64,000 nucleotides of DNA from CAVZTX01 sp963778375 (GTDB taxonomy: Bacteria > Chloroflexota > Ktedonobacteria > Ktedonobacterales > Ktedonobacteraceae): NCBI GenBank assembly GCA_963778375.1, contig CAVZTX010000006.1, positions 186,001-250,000 on the forward strand. Reading direction: 5' to 3'. The notes beneath the pieces are model-generated. The model saw nothing but the letters and a program-made list of their open reading frames with translations, ran no database searches and was not told the DNA's origin. The position numbers and the translations under genes were made by a program. Positions 42,504-51,361 of the stretch are shown here, piece by piece. Position 1 is the first letter of the stretch, and each line of letters opens with the position of its first letter.

Positions 42504-42779
42504 ATGACCGAATGTCCACAGTGCGGAACAATCAACGAAGACGACATCAAAAATTGTAAAGGATGTCGCGTTAATATGTACTGGGCCTTCCAACATTACT
42601 CGGAACTCGCCTCGTTGCGCCAGGCAAACCAACTGCCCCCGCGTCCAGCATCGGCCAGCTTCCTTGTCGAAACCAGCCAAAAGATCGATGATGGGCCAAC
42701 CGCTCCCTGGTTGCGCAACACCATCAAGAAATTTGGCTTCAAAGGCGCGGGAAAAAAGGTTAGCACAATCGCTGAGTAG
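42504..42779 (+). CDS. Zinc-ribbon hypothetical protein
   Basis: A 91-residue protein with an N-terminal zinc ribbon (ECPQCGTINEDDIKNCKGCRVNMYW, four Cys), an Ala/Pro-rich middle and a basic C-terminus. AAAGGGG lies before the ATG. It starts 16 nt after the response regulator and is likely co-transcribed. No further function can be assigned. Confidence 0.7.
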   Translation: MTECPQCGTINEDDIKNCKGCRVNMYWAFQHYSELASLRQANQLPPRPASASFLVETSQKIDDGPTAPWLRNTIKKFGFKGAGKKVSTIAE

Positions 42780-42844
42780 CGCGTATTGGCAGTGAGTAAG
42801 CTGGACAAGTTCCAGAAGCATTCACTTCAGCACTGCTACCATCC

Positions 42845-42921
42845 TGAGCTCAATCCATTATCCTGAGCAGAGTCTGCATTCTGAGCAGACTTTGTCATCC
42901 TGAGCGGAAGCGAAGGATCTC
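42845..42921. repeat. Cluster of TCCTGAGC repeats
   Basis: Three partial copies (atcctgagc, atcctgagcagag, attctgagcagac) are followed by a full TGTCATCCTGAGCGGAAGCGAAGGATCT unit at about 42894-42921. Same family as the hairpins at 29493 and 31369. Confidence 0.75.
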
Positions 42922-42994
42922 GCGCTGGTCAACATGAGATCTTTCCCTTCCACTCACCAGGACATATAACCAGTTGTCCAGAGGCGTTCACTTG

Positions 42995-44035
42995 TTACCT
43001 TCGTGCGCCTGCCAGAGGTGCCTGCTGGCTCGCAGCAGTAACAGAAGGCTGTTCCATACCACCCACGTTGAACCATGCAGCCGCTAACTTAATCCCCTCG
43101 CGCAGACTCACCTTTGGCTCAAAACCCAATTCACGTCGGGCCTTCTCAATGCTATGACGATTGTCGCTGCCGAACATCATTGCGCCAAGCTGCGTCACAA
43201 TCGGCTTAGTGCGTGTAACACGAGCAACAACCTTCTCCGCGACAATGCTTCCATAGTAGATAGGCAAGTAAGGGAGGTGCAACGTCGGGCGTTTGCCGCC
43301 GACCGCATCCGCAATAGCATTAAACATCTCCTGCTGCGTCAGGGGTTGATCGTTGGTGATGTTATACACATTGCCGGGAGCGTTCTCATGATAAGCCGCC
43401 AGTAGGAAGCCTTGCACCACGTCAGTAACATAACAAAATGGTAGCGCATTGTCTCCACGACCAATAATCAGTCCCTTCCCATCCCTCACCTTCTGGGCCA
43501 TACGCCCGAAGTGCAGGCGGTCGCCTGGTCCAAAGAAGGTCCCTGGTCGCAAAATAACCGTCTCAACCTCGCTATTGATCATCAGGCGGCGCATCAAACG
43601 GTCGCCCTCCGCTTTCGTGATGCTATAGGGATCTGGATCAGGACGCAGTGCATCGTTCTCAGTCAGAAAACGACCATATCCCAACCCATACACTGTATGC
43701 GAACTGGTATGCACAAAACGGCGCACTCCCGCCGCCTGAGCAGCCTTATAGAGATTTGCAGAGCCGGTTACATTCACCAGGCGGTAATCTGAAAGCGGAC
43801 GCCATACGCCCATCATACCTGCTAGATGGAAAACCAGATCAACATTTTTCACGGCTGGAGGCAAAGTGCTAGCGTCGGTCACATCGCCTCGCACGACTTC
43901 CACACCTTGCTTTGTTAGCCTATCAGCATTTTCTACCGGCAAGACCAGCGCGCGAATCTCTTCGCCGCGCTCCTGTAGTTCCTTAATCAGGTGCCCACCA
44001 AGCAAACCTGTAGCACCGGTAATTAGCACTTTCAT
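42995..44035 (-). CDS. NAD-dependent epimerase/dehydratase (extended SDR)
   Basis: A 346-residue extended short-chain dehydrogenase. The nucleotide-binding GATGLLGGH is at 7-15, LVFHLAGMMG follows, the catalytic Ser/Thr region is HTSSHTVYG, and the YxxxK pair is in YSITKAEG. It resembles 3-beta-hydroxysteroid dehydrogenase/isomerase-like SDRs such as HpnA-type proteins, with LRPGTFFGPGDRLHF after the active site. GGAGG precedes the ATG. The substrate is uncertain: sugar nucleotide or sterol/hopanoid-like. Confidence 0.88.
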   Translation of the reverse strand: MKVLITGATGLLGGHLIKELQERGEEIRALVLPVENADRLTKQGVEVVRGDVTDASTLPPAVKNVDLVFHLAGMMGVWRPLSDYRLVNVTGSANLYKAAQAAGVRRFVHTSSHTVYGLGYGRFLTENDALRPDPDPYSITKAEGDRLMRRLMINSEVETVILRPGTFFGPGDRLHFGRMAQKVRDGKGLIIGRGDNALPFCYVTDVVQGFLLAAYHENAPGNVYNITNDQPLTQQEMFNAIADAVGGKRPTLHLPYLPIYYGSIVAEKVVARVTRTKPIVTQLGAMMFGSDNRHSIEKARRELGFEPKVSLREGIKLAAAWFNVGGMEQPSVTAASQQAPLAGARR

Positions 44036-44219
44036 AATAAATCCTCCAATTTTTCAAAAGCATATGTTATTGTATGAGATACTAAAAGATAGAAGCCCTC
44101 ATCTCCATTATGCAATGCCTGAGCAACACTTGCCCGAGATCTCCCGGACACCTCTGAGTTGCAAGGCTCATCCTTCTTTGACATGATACAATAAATAAAA
44201 ACGTAAGGAGGCAGGCATC

Positions 44220-44495
44220 ATGCCCCAGGAAAAAGAAACAGCCAAGTCGGCGAGCCGTTCGAAGCTCCCAAATTGGCCTACATCGAGACCCGGCCCAGAG
44301 GTAACCGAACCACCACCCGGACAAAAACGAGTAGCTACCCGTAGAGAACAGGTAGCTGAAGTTGGTTATAACCAGGAAACCGGCTCACCTGTTTCCAAGT
44401 CATCAGTTCGCACCCAACCAGACATATCCCAGGGCAGTGTCTCACCGGACCAGGAAATAAGCGAACAGCAGGTAAAAGAAGCCGAAAAGATTTAG
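44220..44495 (+). CDS. Small hydrophilic hypothetical protein
   Basis: A 91-residue, Glu/Ser/Pro-rich, probably disordered protein with no hydrophobic core and no recognised family. An AAGGAGG site 8-9 nt before the ATG and a strong hairpin right after the stop codon support it as a real transcription unit. Confidence 0.65.
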   Translation: MPQEKETAKSASRSKLPNWPTSRPGPEVTEPPPGQKRVATRREQVAEVGYNQETGSPVSKSSVRTQPDISQGSVSPDQEISEQQVKEAEKI

Positions 44496-44502
44496 TAACA
44501 TG

Positions 44503-44578
44503 ATTTAGACATAAGAAGGGCATAGCGGAGGGATACAATGTGCTTCACTCCTCCGCTATGCCCTTCTTATGTCTAAAT
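44503..44578 (+). terminator. 29-bp perfect hairpin after the small gene
   Basis: Positions 44503-44531 and 44550-44578 are exact inverses (ATTTAGACATAAGAAGGGCA... ), with an 18-nt loop. It begins 8 nt after the stop codon. Only a mixed T/A tract follows, so it may stop transcription, protect RNA ends or be an inserted element. Confidence 0.65.
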
Positions 44579-44968
44579 TAAAACTCTTCTTAAGCTATCT
44601 TCCATATGTACCTCTTTTCATAGAAAAAACCCTTAGTGGATAGAAAAATTCCATAGACGCATCTATAAAATTTTCTCGTAATACCTAACTCAAATAGCCA
44701 ATTTTTCCTATATTTCAATGTGTTTCAATATATTTCACTATGTACATGGTATTATAGCCACTGTTGTGCATTTACGCGATTTCTGATGCTACATTTTTGT
44801 GGGTCGGTAGTAGTGTACTAGCACAGCAAGTATGCGGGTGTTGTAAACCGTCTCCTTACATCGCTCCAAACTACATTGTAGGGATGGTCCTTTGTGGCCA
44901 CCCATAATTGGAGCAATAGGAAGTAGACGGATGTTGGTCTGCAAGTTGTAAATCGAAAGAGAGAAGAA
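44579..44968. other. AT-rich upstream region of the LysM-CHAP gene
   Basis: 390 nt. Three exact-register 10-bp repeats (tatttcaatg, tgtttcaata, tatttcacta) occupy 44711-44740, followed by TATTAT near 44750. The one-turn spacing puts each TTTCA on the same face of the helix, suggesting a regulator binding array or curved DNA. No gene was found. Confidence 0.5.
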
Positions 44969-45835
44969 TTGCAAGAACACCAACGAGTCTGGAAGTATTT
45001 TCAGCAACGCAGAGCAGCAAGTTTCCGAGGGAAGGTGGGTATGGCAGTAGTACTAGGATTGCTCTTCTTAGTGATCACCCTGGTTGTGAATGTGCAGGGG
45101 GCGCATGCACAATCAGTTTGTTCTTCGGGTGATCGAGCGTACACAGTTGTTGGGGGCGATACATTGAGTGGCATAGGAGTTCGCTACAATGCAAACTGGC
45201 ATCAGCTTGCTGCCTACAACCATATCGCTAATCCCAACTTGATATATATCAACCAGGTTGTCTGTATCCCTGGCAGGGGATACCTCGGTACAGGCAATGG
45301 AAGTGGTAGTGGCAGGGTAGTGCATAGTACCTCGGCACCATCTCACCTTGTAAGTAAGAAGCCGGTGAATGTTGCACCTACACCATCCTACCTTAGCAGT
45401 GCGGGGCCGACGCACTTTACACCTCCACCTGCGCCATTCAGCTCTAGCAATGGCGCATCGGATAGTAATGGTTATCCACCTAAGGGTACCGATAATCCTT
45501 ATCCTTATCCGTATTGTACGTGGTGGGCAGATCAACGCTTTTACGAATTGCATGGCTTCTACGTGCCATGGAGAATTAATGCTGACGCTTGGGAATGGAC
45601 TACGCGTGCTTACCAGTTCGGTTGGAATGTTTCCAACAGGCCTAAGGTAGGGTCTATTATCGACCTGCAGCCGTGGGTGCAAGGCGCGTATGGCGATGGT
45701 CATGTCGCAGTGGTCGAACAGATCCTGCCTAATGGCCACGTCATCGCAAGCAACACGAGCTGGGGAGCAGATCCATATAAGGTCGTAGATGTGGAATTTG
45801 CACCAGGTCCAGGCGTCACGTTCATTAGCTATTAG
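44969..45835 (+). CDS. Secreted LysM-CHAP peptidoglycan hydrolase
   Basis: A 288-residue exported protein. Residues about 23-48 form a signal/anchor helix ending AHAQS. A LysM domain (about 57-101, YTVVGGDTLSGIGVRYNANWHQLAAYN) binds cell-wall glycan. After a Ser/Pro-rich linker comes a C-terminal CHAP domain with nucleophile Cys in YPYCTWWADQRF, His in GDGHVAVVEQI, and Asn/Ser in SNTSWGAD. It probably cleaves peptide cross-links during wall remodelling. The start is TTG at 44969 after AGAGAGAAG. A canonical terminator follows. Confidence 0.92.
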   Translation: MQEHQRVWKYFQQRRAASFRGKVGMAVVLGLLFLVITLVVNVQGAHAQSVCSSGDRAYTVVGGDTLSGIGVRYNANWHQLAAYNHIANPNLIYINQVVCIPGRGYLGTGNGSGSGRVVHSTSAPSHLVSKKPVNVAPTPSYLSSAGPTHFTPPPAPFSSSNGASDSNGYPPKGTDNPYPYPYCTWWADQRFYELHGFYVPWRINADAWEWTTRAYQFGWNVSNRPKVGSIIDLQPWVQGAYGDGHVAVVEQILPNGHVIASNTSWGADPYKVVDVEFAPGPGVTFISY

Positions 45836-45918
45836 CATGCAATCCCACGCATCTCTTTTGCGTGAGTAGCATACTTTAAGCAATGGCAGTGTAGACCATG
45901 CATTCACCCGTAAGGTCT

Positions 45919-45954
45919 AGCCAGGCATCTGAAAAAGATGCCTGGCTCTTTTTT
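45919..45954 (+). terminator. Rho-independent terminator of the LysM-CHAP gene
   Basis: AGCCAGGCATCT-GAAAA-AGATGCCTGGCT forms a 12-bp stem followed by CTTTTTT. Confidence 0.95.
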
Positions 45955-45984
45955 ATGGCTAGAGGGAAAGATTACGAATTGTAA

Positions 45985-46057
45985 CGTCGGTGGAGGGAAT
46001 CGAACCCACGACCTAGGCTTTAGGAGAGCCTCGCTCTATCCACTGAGCTACACCGAC
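45985..46057 (-). tRNA. tRNA-Arg (anticodon CCU)
   Basis: A 73-nt cloverleaf on the minus strand. The acceptor stem is GTCGGTG/CACCGAC, the D arm GCTC/GAGC, the anticodon stem AGGCT/AGCCT with loop CTCCTAA (anticodon CCT, reading AGG), and the T loop TTCGATT. There is one mismatch (T-T) in the T stem. CCA is not encoded. Confidence 0.96.
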
Positions 46058-46364
46058 ATGCTGCCCACATTGTACTACGTAATGTCAATTAGAATGCGCT
46101 TGTTCCGCTTGCTTCTGTAGTCCAGACATACTTGGTGAATATGCTGGTACAAACAGCACAAGTGGGACAACTGACACAAGTGTCACAATCGCAACCCACT
46201 CATAGCTCCTGGCGGACGATGAGCAAATGTAGCTTGCCTTACTTGACAATAAAACATTTTTGTAGGTATAGTAGGTACAGAAGAAACTTTCGCCCAAGTG
46301 AAAAATGTATCTTAGTCATCAAGCAAACAGCACACAATGATCTTTTAAGGGAAAGGTGCCACCC
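46058..46364. other. Intergenic region upstream of tRNA-Arg
   Basis: 307 nt. The tRNA promoter should lie at 46065-46110 on the minus strand; TTGACA and TACAAT hexamers occur there but only 8 nt apart, so they are not a matched pair. A short minus frame with one hydrophobic stretch (46085-46297) lacks a usable start. Confidence 0.4.
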
Positions 46365-46601
46365 GTGGCCAACATGTTTCAATTTCTTGCTAACGAGGAG
46401 AAGCTGACCGACGAACTCTTCGCTTTTATCACCGATCCGAGCGCGGACAACCGTAACGAACGTGCGATTATCAGCGTGTTGCACGAGACTATACCTCAGA
46501 TGGTCTCGGTTGCTGAATGTATGATCTTAGATGGCGTCGAAGAGCGACACTATGTTGCCGATTACGTACATGCCGTCCTCAACGGCCAAGGGGTGGAATA
46601 A
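46365..46601 (+). CDS. Small hypothetical protein
   Basis: A 78-residue, mostly helical acidic protein (FQFLANEEKLTDELFAFITD... HETIPQMVSVAECMILDGVEE). No family was recognised. The start is GTG 46365, which has AAAGG 8 nt upstream. GTG 46356 and ATG 46374 are alternatives. It stands alone between tRNA-Arg and a convergent lipoprotein gene. Confidence 0.55.
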   Translation: MANMFQFLANEEKLTDELFAFITDPSADNRNERAIISVLHETIPQMVSVAECMILDGVEERHYVADYVHAVLNGQGVE

Positions 46602-46694
46602 GAGAGACTTGATGAGATTTATTCCAACTCTGCACCTGAATATTCCAAGACCCTTCACTCGTGATATCCAGATATATAAGGAAGTAGGATAACC

Positions 46695-47864
46695 TTACGC
46701 GTCCAGCAGGACTTTCATCACAGCCGCAGCCGCAACAGTACCATCCTCATTGTAGATGTAAAGCGCTACAATCCCCTCCTGTGTTCCACTTTGCAAGCTC
46801 GAAGTATAGGCAACATTCGTAGAAAAGCTTCCTTGTCCATTGATGCTCGTTGCTGCGATGGTTGCATGCCCAATGTCGGTGTAGAAGTGATCGAGCACCT
46901 TCAGCATCATTCTCTTTCCCTGGTAAGCTTTATTGATGCCTGACGCTGTTACTGGACTCGTCAGACGCTGCATATTTAGTGGGGAAGTGAAAGACAACCC
47001 ATCGCTTTCAATCGCCGTTGCTTCCCAGATGCCTCCATTGTTATTGCCCTCAAGACGGCTGAAAGCGATACGAATTTTTCCGCCATCGGAAGCAGGATTC
47101 CGCACCTGAACCACCGCTTTGTAATCACGTGAACCACCACCGCTTAGGATAGTCGCCGAGATATTAGTCGGCCAGTTGAGGAAAGAGTTCACAAAGTTCT
47201 CGGCGCTCTTTACAACATCGAGCCTCCATTGCTGGGATCCCTGACCCACATTAACCTCTTGCTGCGCAATTTCAGCCTGGAAGCGGGTCAAGTCGGGAAA
47301 TATACCTTGAAAGGCTACGGGGACGAAAGTCCTCGCTTTATCAGACCATTGAAACTCACGGTAAAGGTCTTGCTCAAGTTCCGCCTGAGTTAATCCCCTA
47401 TTGAGGCTAGAATGTGGATCCGCCTGACCGGTCAAGAGCGTGTTGTAGCCACTGATTTTGGCATCACCATGCAGCAGTCCGTGTAGTGTAAACATCAACG
47501 TTGGATTACTGCTTGTGATGTTGTTGTAGATCAAGGCATCCAGGACGCGATCGCTGCCTGCGTGACGTACAGTGACTACCACCTGAAGCTCGGAAGTACC
47601 GATCAAATTACCGCAGGTGATACTCTCTATCATTTCATCGGTAGACACTCCTACAATAGGATTCCAATGTGCAGCCTCTTTCAGTGCACTTGGACAAGGC
47701 TGCGCTCCTAGCTGTATCTCTGCTGAACTTGATGTAGCATGACCATTACCGCTTCCTGCCGGTGGGTTCCCACCAGAGTCGCAGGCGACCAGCGTCAAAG
47801 TAAGTAAGAAGAATAACCAAGTAGCCATGAATCGCCAGCGCATACGTGAGGCAATAGTATTCAT
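46695..47864 (-). CDS. Putative lipoprotein
   Basis: A 389-residue secreted lipoprotein: signal peptide with lipobox LVAC (Cys28), a Gly/Ser-rich tether, and an outer domain of about 340 residues. The final 85 residues (SPVTASGINKAYQG ... YIYNEDGTVAAAAVMKVLL) have the strand pattern of a Gmad2-like immunoglobulin domain; this is tentative. The middle part has no family I recognise. AAAGGAGAGG precedes the ATG. Faces the galU gene divergently. Confidence 0.7.
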   Translation of the reverse strand: MNTIASRMRWRFMATWLFFLLTLTLVACDSGGNPPAGSGNGHATSSSAEIQLGAQPCPSALKEAAHWNPIVGVSTDEMIESITCGNLIGTSELQVVVTVRHAGSDRVLDALIYNNITSSNPTLMFTLHGLLHGDAKISGYNTLLTGQADPHSSLNRGLTQAELEQDLYREFQWSDKARTFVPVAFQGIFPDLTRFQAEIAQQEVNVGQGSQQWRLDVVKSAENFVNSFLNWPTNISATILSGGGSRDYKAVVQVRNPASDGGKIRIAFSRLEGNNNGGIWEATAIESDGLSFTSPLNMQRLTSPVTASGINKAYQGKRMMLKVLDHFYTDIGHATIAATSINGQGSFSTNVAYTSSLQSGTQEGIVALYIYNEDGTVAAAAVMKVLLDA

Positions 47865-47991
47865 TTCCCTCTCCTTTGAAGATCACCTCGATAAATCAAG
47901 GCAATTTTATCACAGTTTCTACCTGCTGTTAGATTCATCAGATAAATGTACCTGTTTGTTTTACCCTCCCTTGTGTTCTCAAATGTTCTGA

Positions 47992-48020
47992 TTGACCTCA
48001 GTGCCTGGATTCCCTACAAT
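47992..48020 (+). promoter_or_regulatory. galU promoter
   Basis: TTGACC (47992-47997), 17-nt spacer, TACAAT (48015-48020). The predicted transcript starts near 48027, giving a 45-nt leader before the galU ATG. Confidence 0.75.
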
Positions 48021-48071
48021 AGATAACAGCTACGTATCACCAAATCTCTCGTAGCGTTATTAGGAGGATTC

Positions 48072-48944
48072 ATGCGTATTCGCAAAGCTGTATTACCCGT
48101 CGCTGGGCTTGGTACGCGAGTGCTACCTGCCAGCAAGGTTATTCCCAAAGAAATGTTACCAATCGTCGATAAGCCGACGCTGCAATATATTGTAGAGGAG
48201 GCAGTTGCTGCTGGGGTTGAGGAGATCATTTTTGTAACAAGCCGTAGTAAGCGCAGTATTGAAGATCACTTTGACGTGTTTCCTGAGCTGGAAATGGCGC
48301 TCACACGCAAGGGTAAACGTAAAGAACTAGAGGCATTGCGACGCCTTCAAACGATGGCGACCTATACCTACGTAAGGCAGTCTGAACCTCTGGGATTGGG
48401 TCATGCCGTTTTGTGCGCGAAAGAACTGGTAGGTGATGAGCCATTCATTGTCATACTGGGAGATGACCTGGTTGCGCCGGAAACCCCTTGTCTCCCACAA
48501 ATGCTACAAGTGTATGAACAATATGGTGGCTCAGTGCTTTTACTTGTACCTCTACCACCTGAAATGGTGCCTGCTTATGGGATTGCCACCGTTGAGGAAC
48601 TTGGCTCGAATATTTTGCAAGTGACGCATCTGGTCGAGAAGCCAAAACTGGAGGAAGCTACATCAAACCTAGGCGTTGCAGGTCACTATATTCTGACACC
48701 AGATATCTTCGCTCTGCTAGAGAAGACTCCTCCTGGGACAGGGGAAGAGATTCAGGTAACCGATGCTATCCAGATGCAAGCGCAGGCAGGTCATTGCTAT
48801 GGGATGAAATTTAGCGGCGTTCGCTACGATACCGGAAATCCCCTCGGCCTGCTGACAACCTCGATTGCCTATGCCTTGAAGCGTCCGGATATCGCCCCTG
48901 AATTACGCGATTATATGCGGCAGGTGTTGAGTGAGGAGGCCTAG
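48072..48944 (+). CDS. galU: UTP-glucose-1-phosphate uridylyltransferase
   Basis: A 290-residue nucleotidyltransferase making UDP-glucose for glycans and glycolipids. The N-terminal binding loop AGLGTRVLPASKVIPKEML with DKP is intact, as are the UTP-site FVTSRSKRSIEDHFD and the late VEKP and GVRYDTGNPLGLL segments. AGGAGG lies 5-6 nt before the ATG. The gene has its own promoter and a terminator that overlaps its stop codon. Confidence 0.96.
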   Translation: MRIRKAVLPVAGLGTRVLPASKVIPKEMLPIVDKPTLQYIVEEAVAAGVEEIIFVTSRSKRSIEDHFDVFPELEMALTRKGKRKELEALRRLQTMATYTYVRQSEPLGLGHAVLCAKELVGDEPFIVILGDDLVAPETPCLPQMLQVYEQYGGSVLLLVPLPPEMVPAYGIATVEELGSNILQVTHLVEKPKLEEATSNLGVAGHYILTPDIFALLEKTPPGTGEEIQVTDAIQMQAQAGHCYGMKFSGVRYDTGNPLGLLTTSIAYALKRPDIAPELRDYMRQVLSEEA

Positions 48945-49220
48945 GAGGCCTCCTTTTGCAGACGAATTTGGCACCACAATATCTCCCAATTCGCCACAGG
49001 ATGCAAAGTGCAATCCATCAACTTGCTGCGTTAGACCTGTACAGGTATAGGTATTGCCTGGTTTTGGCGGATTGGGAGCGATGTAGGTTTGAATAGCATC
49101 GGTGATCCCGCATTGGCTATTATTACTTGCGATAGTGAATGCGTGGATTGCTCCTAAATCAAGGCTATGCCTGGTAAAGGTGTGCGAAAAGTTCCCACTT
49201 GTCTTTAAGCCATAGACACG
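48903..49220 (-). pseudogene. Fragment of a secreted-protein-like coding sequence
   Basis: On the minus strand a frame without a start codon is open from 49220 to 48903. It has a natural-looking stretch: SGNFSHTFTRHSLDLGAI, HAFTIASNNSQCGITDAI, then NPPKPGNTYTCTGLTQQVDG and FASCGELGDIVVP. The three Cys and Asn/Thr-rich style suggest part of an extracellular protein. It runs into galU antisense at its end, so only 48960-49220 is likely relic coding DNA. No family is assigned. Confidence 0.35.
48934..48957 (+). terminator. galU terminator overlapping the stop codon
   Basis: AGGAGGCC-TAGGA-GGCCTCCT followed by TTTT (8-bp stem). The galU TAG stop lies in the loop. Confidence 0.8.
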
Positions 49221-49318
49221 CTATAGTAGGGCTGGCTACAATAGTTCCGCTATTATCATGTTGTGAAAGAACAATTTAGAGATACGTGCTGCATAGATAT
49301 GCGGCACCGGAGCGTATT

Positions 49319-49714
49319 ATGGTAGACGTATTTAGTACCCTGCATGTCTGGAATATGATTTTGGTACTCGTGACAGGCACTATTTCGGGTGTGTGGGGGT
49401 TGATCCTCTTTTTCTCGAAAAGGGCTGCGAATCCGTCCTGGCGTATTTCATTGACAGTGACTGCCGTTGTAGGGCTGTTGCAGGCACTTTTAGGGATTGT
49501 GTTATTACTGTTGGGACAGAAGCCAGCCGGGGGCAGTCTCTACTACCTACATTTTGTCTATGGTGGTATTGTGGCATTGGCGATACCTGTTGCGATAACT
49601 TATGCCACCGGCGGTAAAAATCCACGCCGGGATATGTTAATCTTTAGTATTGCCGCTCTGATTATAGTAGCTGCTGGCGCACGTGCCCTGATGACGGCAC
49701 TTGGGTTGCCCTAG
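49319..49714 (+). CDS. Four-helix membrane protein of unknown function
   Basis: A 131-residue protein with four hydrophobic helices (LHVWNMILVLVTGTISGVWG, SLTVTAVVGLLQALLGIVLLLL, YLHFVYGGIVALAIPVAITY, IFSIAALIIVAAGARALMT). The His in the helix ...YYLHFVYGGI recalls small heme or quinone-site proteins, but I do not recognise a family. ATG 49319 follows GGAG at 8 nt. It ends 13 nt before the Mre11-like gene and is probably co-transcribed. Confidence 0.7.
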   Translation: MVDVFSTLHVWNMILVLVTGTISGVWGLILFFSKRAANPSWRISLTVTAVVGLLQALLGIVLLLLGQKPAGGSLYYLHFVYGGIVALAIPVAITYATGGKNPRRDMLIFSIAALIIVAAGARALMTALGLP

Positions 49715-49727
49715 GTTGGAGAGAGTC

Positions 49728-51059
49728 ATGCGAGCCTCATTTATTCACGTTGCCGATACACATCTGGGCTATGAGCAATATGGCGTACGTGAGCGTTTTA
49801 ACGATTTTAGCCGTGCGTTCTGGGATATCATGCAAGAAGCTCTGGATCGCCAGGTCGATTTTGTGGTTATTGCCGGTGATCTATTTAATAAACGCGCTAT
49901 CGATGCCCAGACTCTCATCCATGCCATTGAAGGCTTAAAGAGACTGAAGCAGAACGGCATCCCTGTGCTGGCGATTGAGGGCAACCATGATCGCAGCTAT
50001 TATCGTGATGGCATTTCCTGGCTACAGTTTTTGTGCCACCAGGAATATTTAACGCTTCTCGCGCCTCGCATGCGTAATGGCGCACCGCTACTAACACCGT
50101 GGGAGCCAGATACGATGTTAGGCTCGTATGTCGATGTGCTTGATGGGCGGCTGCGCGTCTATGGATTACCCTGGCAGGGTGCAGCTACAGTACGCAGTAT
50201 GGAAGGTCTAACGCAAGCTTTAGAAGAGGCGAGTGCTCAGGAAGATGCTGAGGGTGTCCAGTACCGTCTGCTCATGATGCACACTGGCATAGAGGGGATT
50301 GTTCCACGCATCTCGGGTTTGCCCTCAATGGCGCAATTTCAACCACTTCGAAATTATGTCGATTACTTGGCGCTGGGTCATGTGCATAAGCCTTACGAGT
50401 TTGACGGCTGGATATACAATCCCGGCTCGACCGAGACGTGCGGTGCGGAAGAGTCGGCATGGGAGGACCGCGGCTACTATTTCGTCGAAATTGACACTGA
50501 TGATCCAGAGCGCATCATTGATCCTGACAAGCAGGCTCGCTATCATCGCGCAACTCATCTTACAAGTAAACGCCGCCCTTTCGTGCGTCACGAACTGCAC
50601 ATTGATGGTCTGAACGAGCCAGGTGCCGTCTACGCTCTCCTGGAAGACTACTGTCGCCGTGAGGGGCCTAGACACGAAACTGATAAGATGCGACCTCTCG
50701 TGCAGATACACCTGGTGGGTACTCTGGCCTTCGACGCAGGTGCACTCGACCAGGAACACATGGAAGAGATCGTACATACCTATTTCCAACCCTTGTATGT
50801 ACGCGTTGACAATCATACCAACGATCAGGATTACGTTCCTGATGGCAGCGACATCGATGGCCGTGATCGCTCGACCTGGCATGAACTGGAACGGCGCATC
50901 TTCGAGGAACTAGTTGGTCGTGATAATCGCTATTTGCCCGCCAAGGAGCAGTGGAGCATTGTACTCGCCGACCTGAAGCAAATGGCTCTGCAAAAAGACG
51001 ACCCAGCGCAAATCGCCCAGTTTTTACGCGAGAAACGGGCGGCGTTGTTAGGATTATGA
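49728..51059 (+). CDS. Mre11/SbcD-type DNA repair metallophosphoesterase
   Basis: A 443-residue nuclease of the Mre11/SbcD group. Metal ligands are in HVADTHLG, VIAGDLFNK, EGNHDRSYY, LMMHTGIEG and LGHVHKPYEF. The C-terminal capping part (about 290-443) is longer than in SbcD and contains acidic segments. It normally pairs with an SbcC/Rad50 ATPase, which is not in this window. ATG 49728 follows GGAG by 7-8 nt. Confidence 0.9.
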   Translation: MRASFIHVADTHLGYEQYGVRERFNDFSRAFWDIMQEALDRQVDFVVIAGDLFNKRAIDAQTLIHAIEGLKRLKQNGIPVLAIEGNHDRSYYRDGISWLQFLCHQEYLTLLAPRMRNGAPLLTPWEPDTMLGSYVDVLDGRLRVYGLPWQGAATVRSMEGLTQALEEASAQEDAEGVQYRLLMMHTGIEGIVPRISGLPSMAQFQPLRNYVDYLALGHVHKPYEFDGWIYNPGSTETCGAEESAWEDRGYYFVEIDTDDPERIIDPDKQARYHRATHLTSKRRPFVRHELHIDGLNEPGAVYALLEDYCRREGPRHETDKMRPLVQIHLVGTLAFDAGALDQEHMEEIVHTYFQPLYVRVDNHTNDQDYVPDGSDIDGRDRSTWHELERRIFEELVGRDNRYLPAKEQWSIVLADLKQMALQKDDPAQIAQFLREKRAALLGL

Positions 51060-51087
51060 TGATTACTTTTATCCTTTTAAGGACATT

Positions 51088-51282
51088 GTGCTAAGCCGCG
51101 CTGATGTCGAATGGCTGCTGGCAACCCACGAGAACGGGTATGGGCCTATAGATTGGAGCGATGAGAGCCAGCACGAACGCATGGGGCTCGACTTACGTGG
51201 TGCCGATTTGCGGCGAGTGAACCTGCGGAACCTTCCACTGGCCTGCATGATTGGCGATGTCTCGTGGGAAGAGCGGGAAGAC
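51088..51282 (+). pseudogene. N-terminal remnant of a pentapeptide-repeat protein
   Basis: From GTG 51088 (AAGGAC upstream) the frame reads LSRADVEWLLATHENG, then DWSDESQHERMGLDLRGADL, then RRVNLRNLPLA. This is the typical start of a pentapeptide-repeat protein with A(D/N)Lxx repeats beginning at RGADLRRVNLRNL. After about 65 residues the repeats stop and the frame runs into low-complexity sequence overlapping another gene. The long repeat region is lost. Confidence 0.55.
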
Positions 51283-51361
51283 CTTACTCATAACCCTTTG
51301 CCAACTGATTCGTATTCTTTAATACAATCAAGCAAAGTAACCAACAAGGAGAACCACAACC

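Noticed and set aside
46058..46110. TTGACA and TACAAT as the tRNA-Arg promoter
   Set aside because: The two hexamers are only 8 nt apart, too close for a sigma-70 pair.
46085..46297. 70-residue minus-strand frame with a hydrophobic stretch
   Set aside because: No start codon with a ribosome site upstream of the hydrophobic part; lies in the probable tRNA-Arg promoter region.
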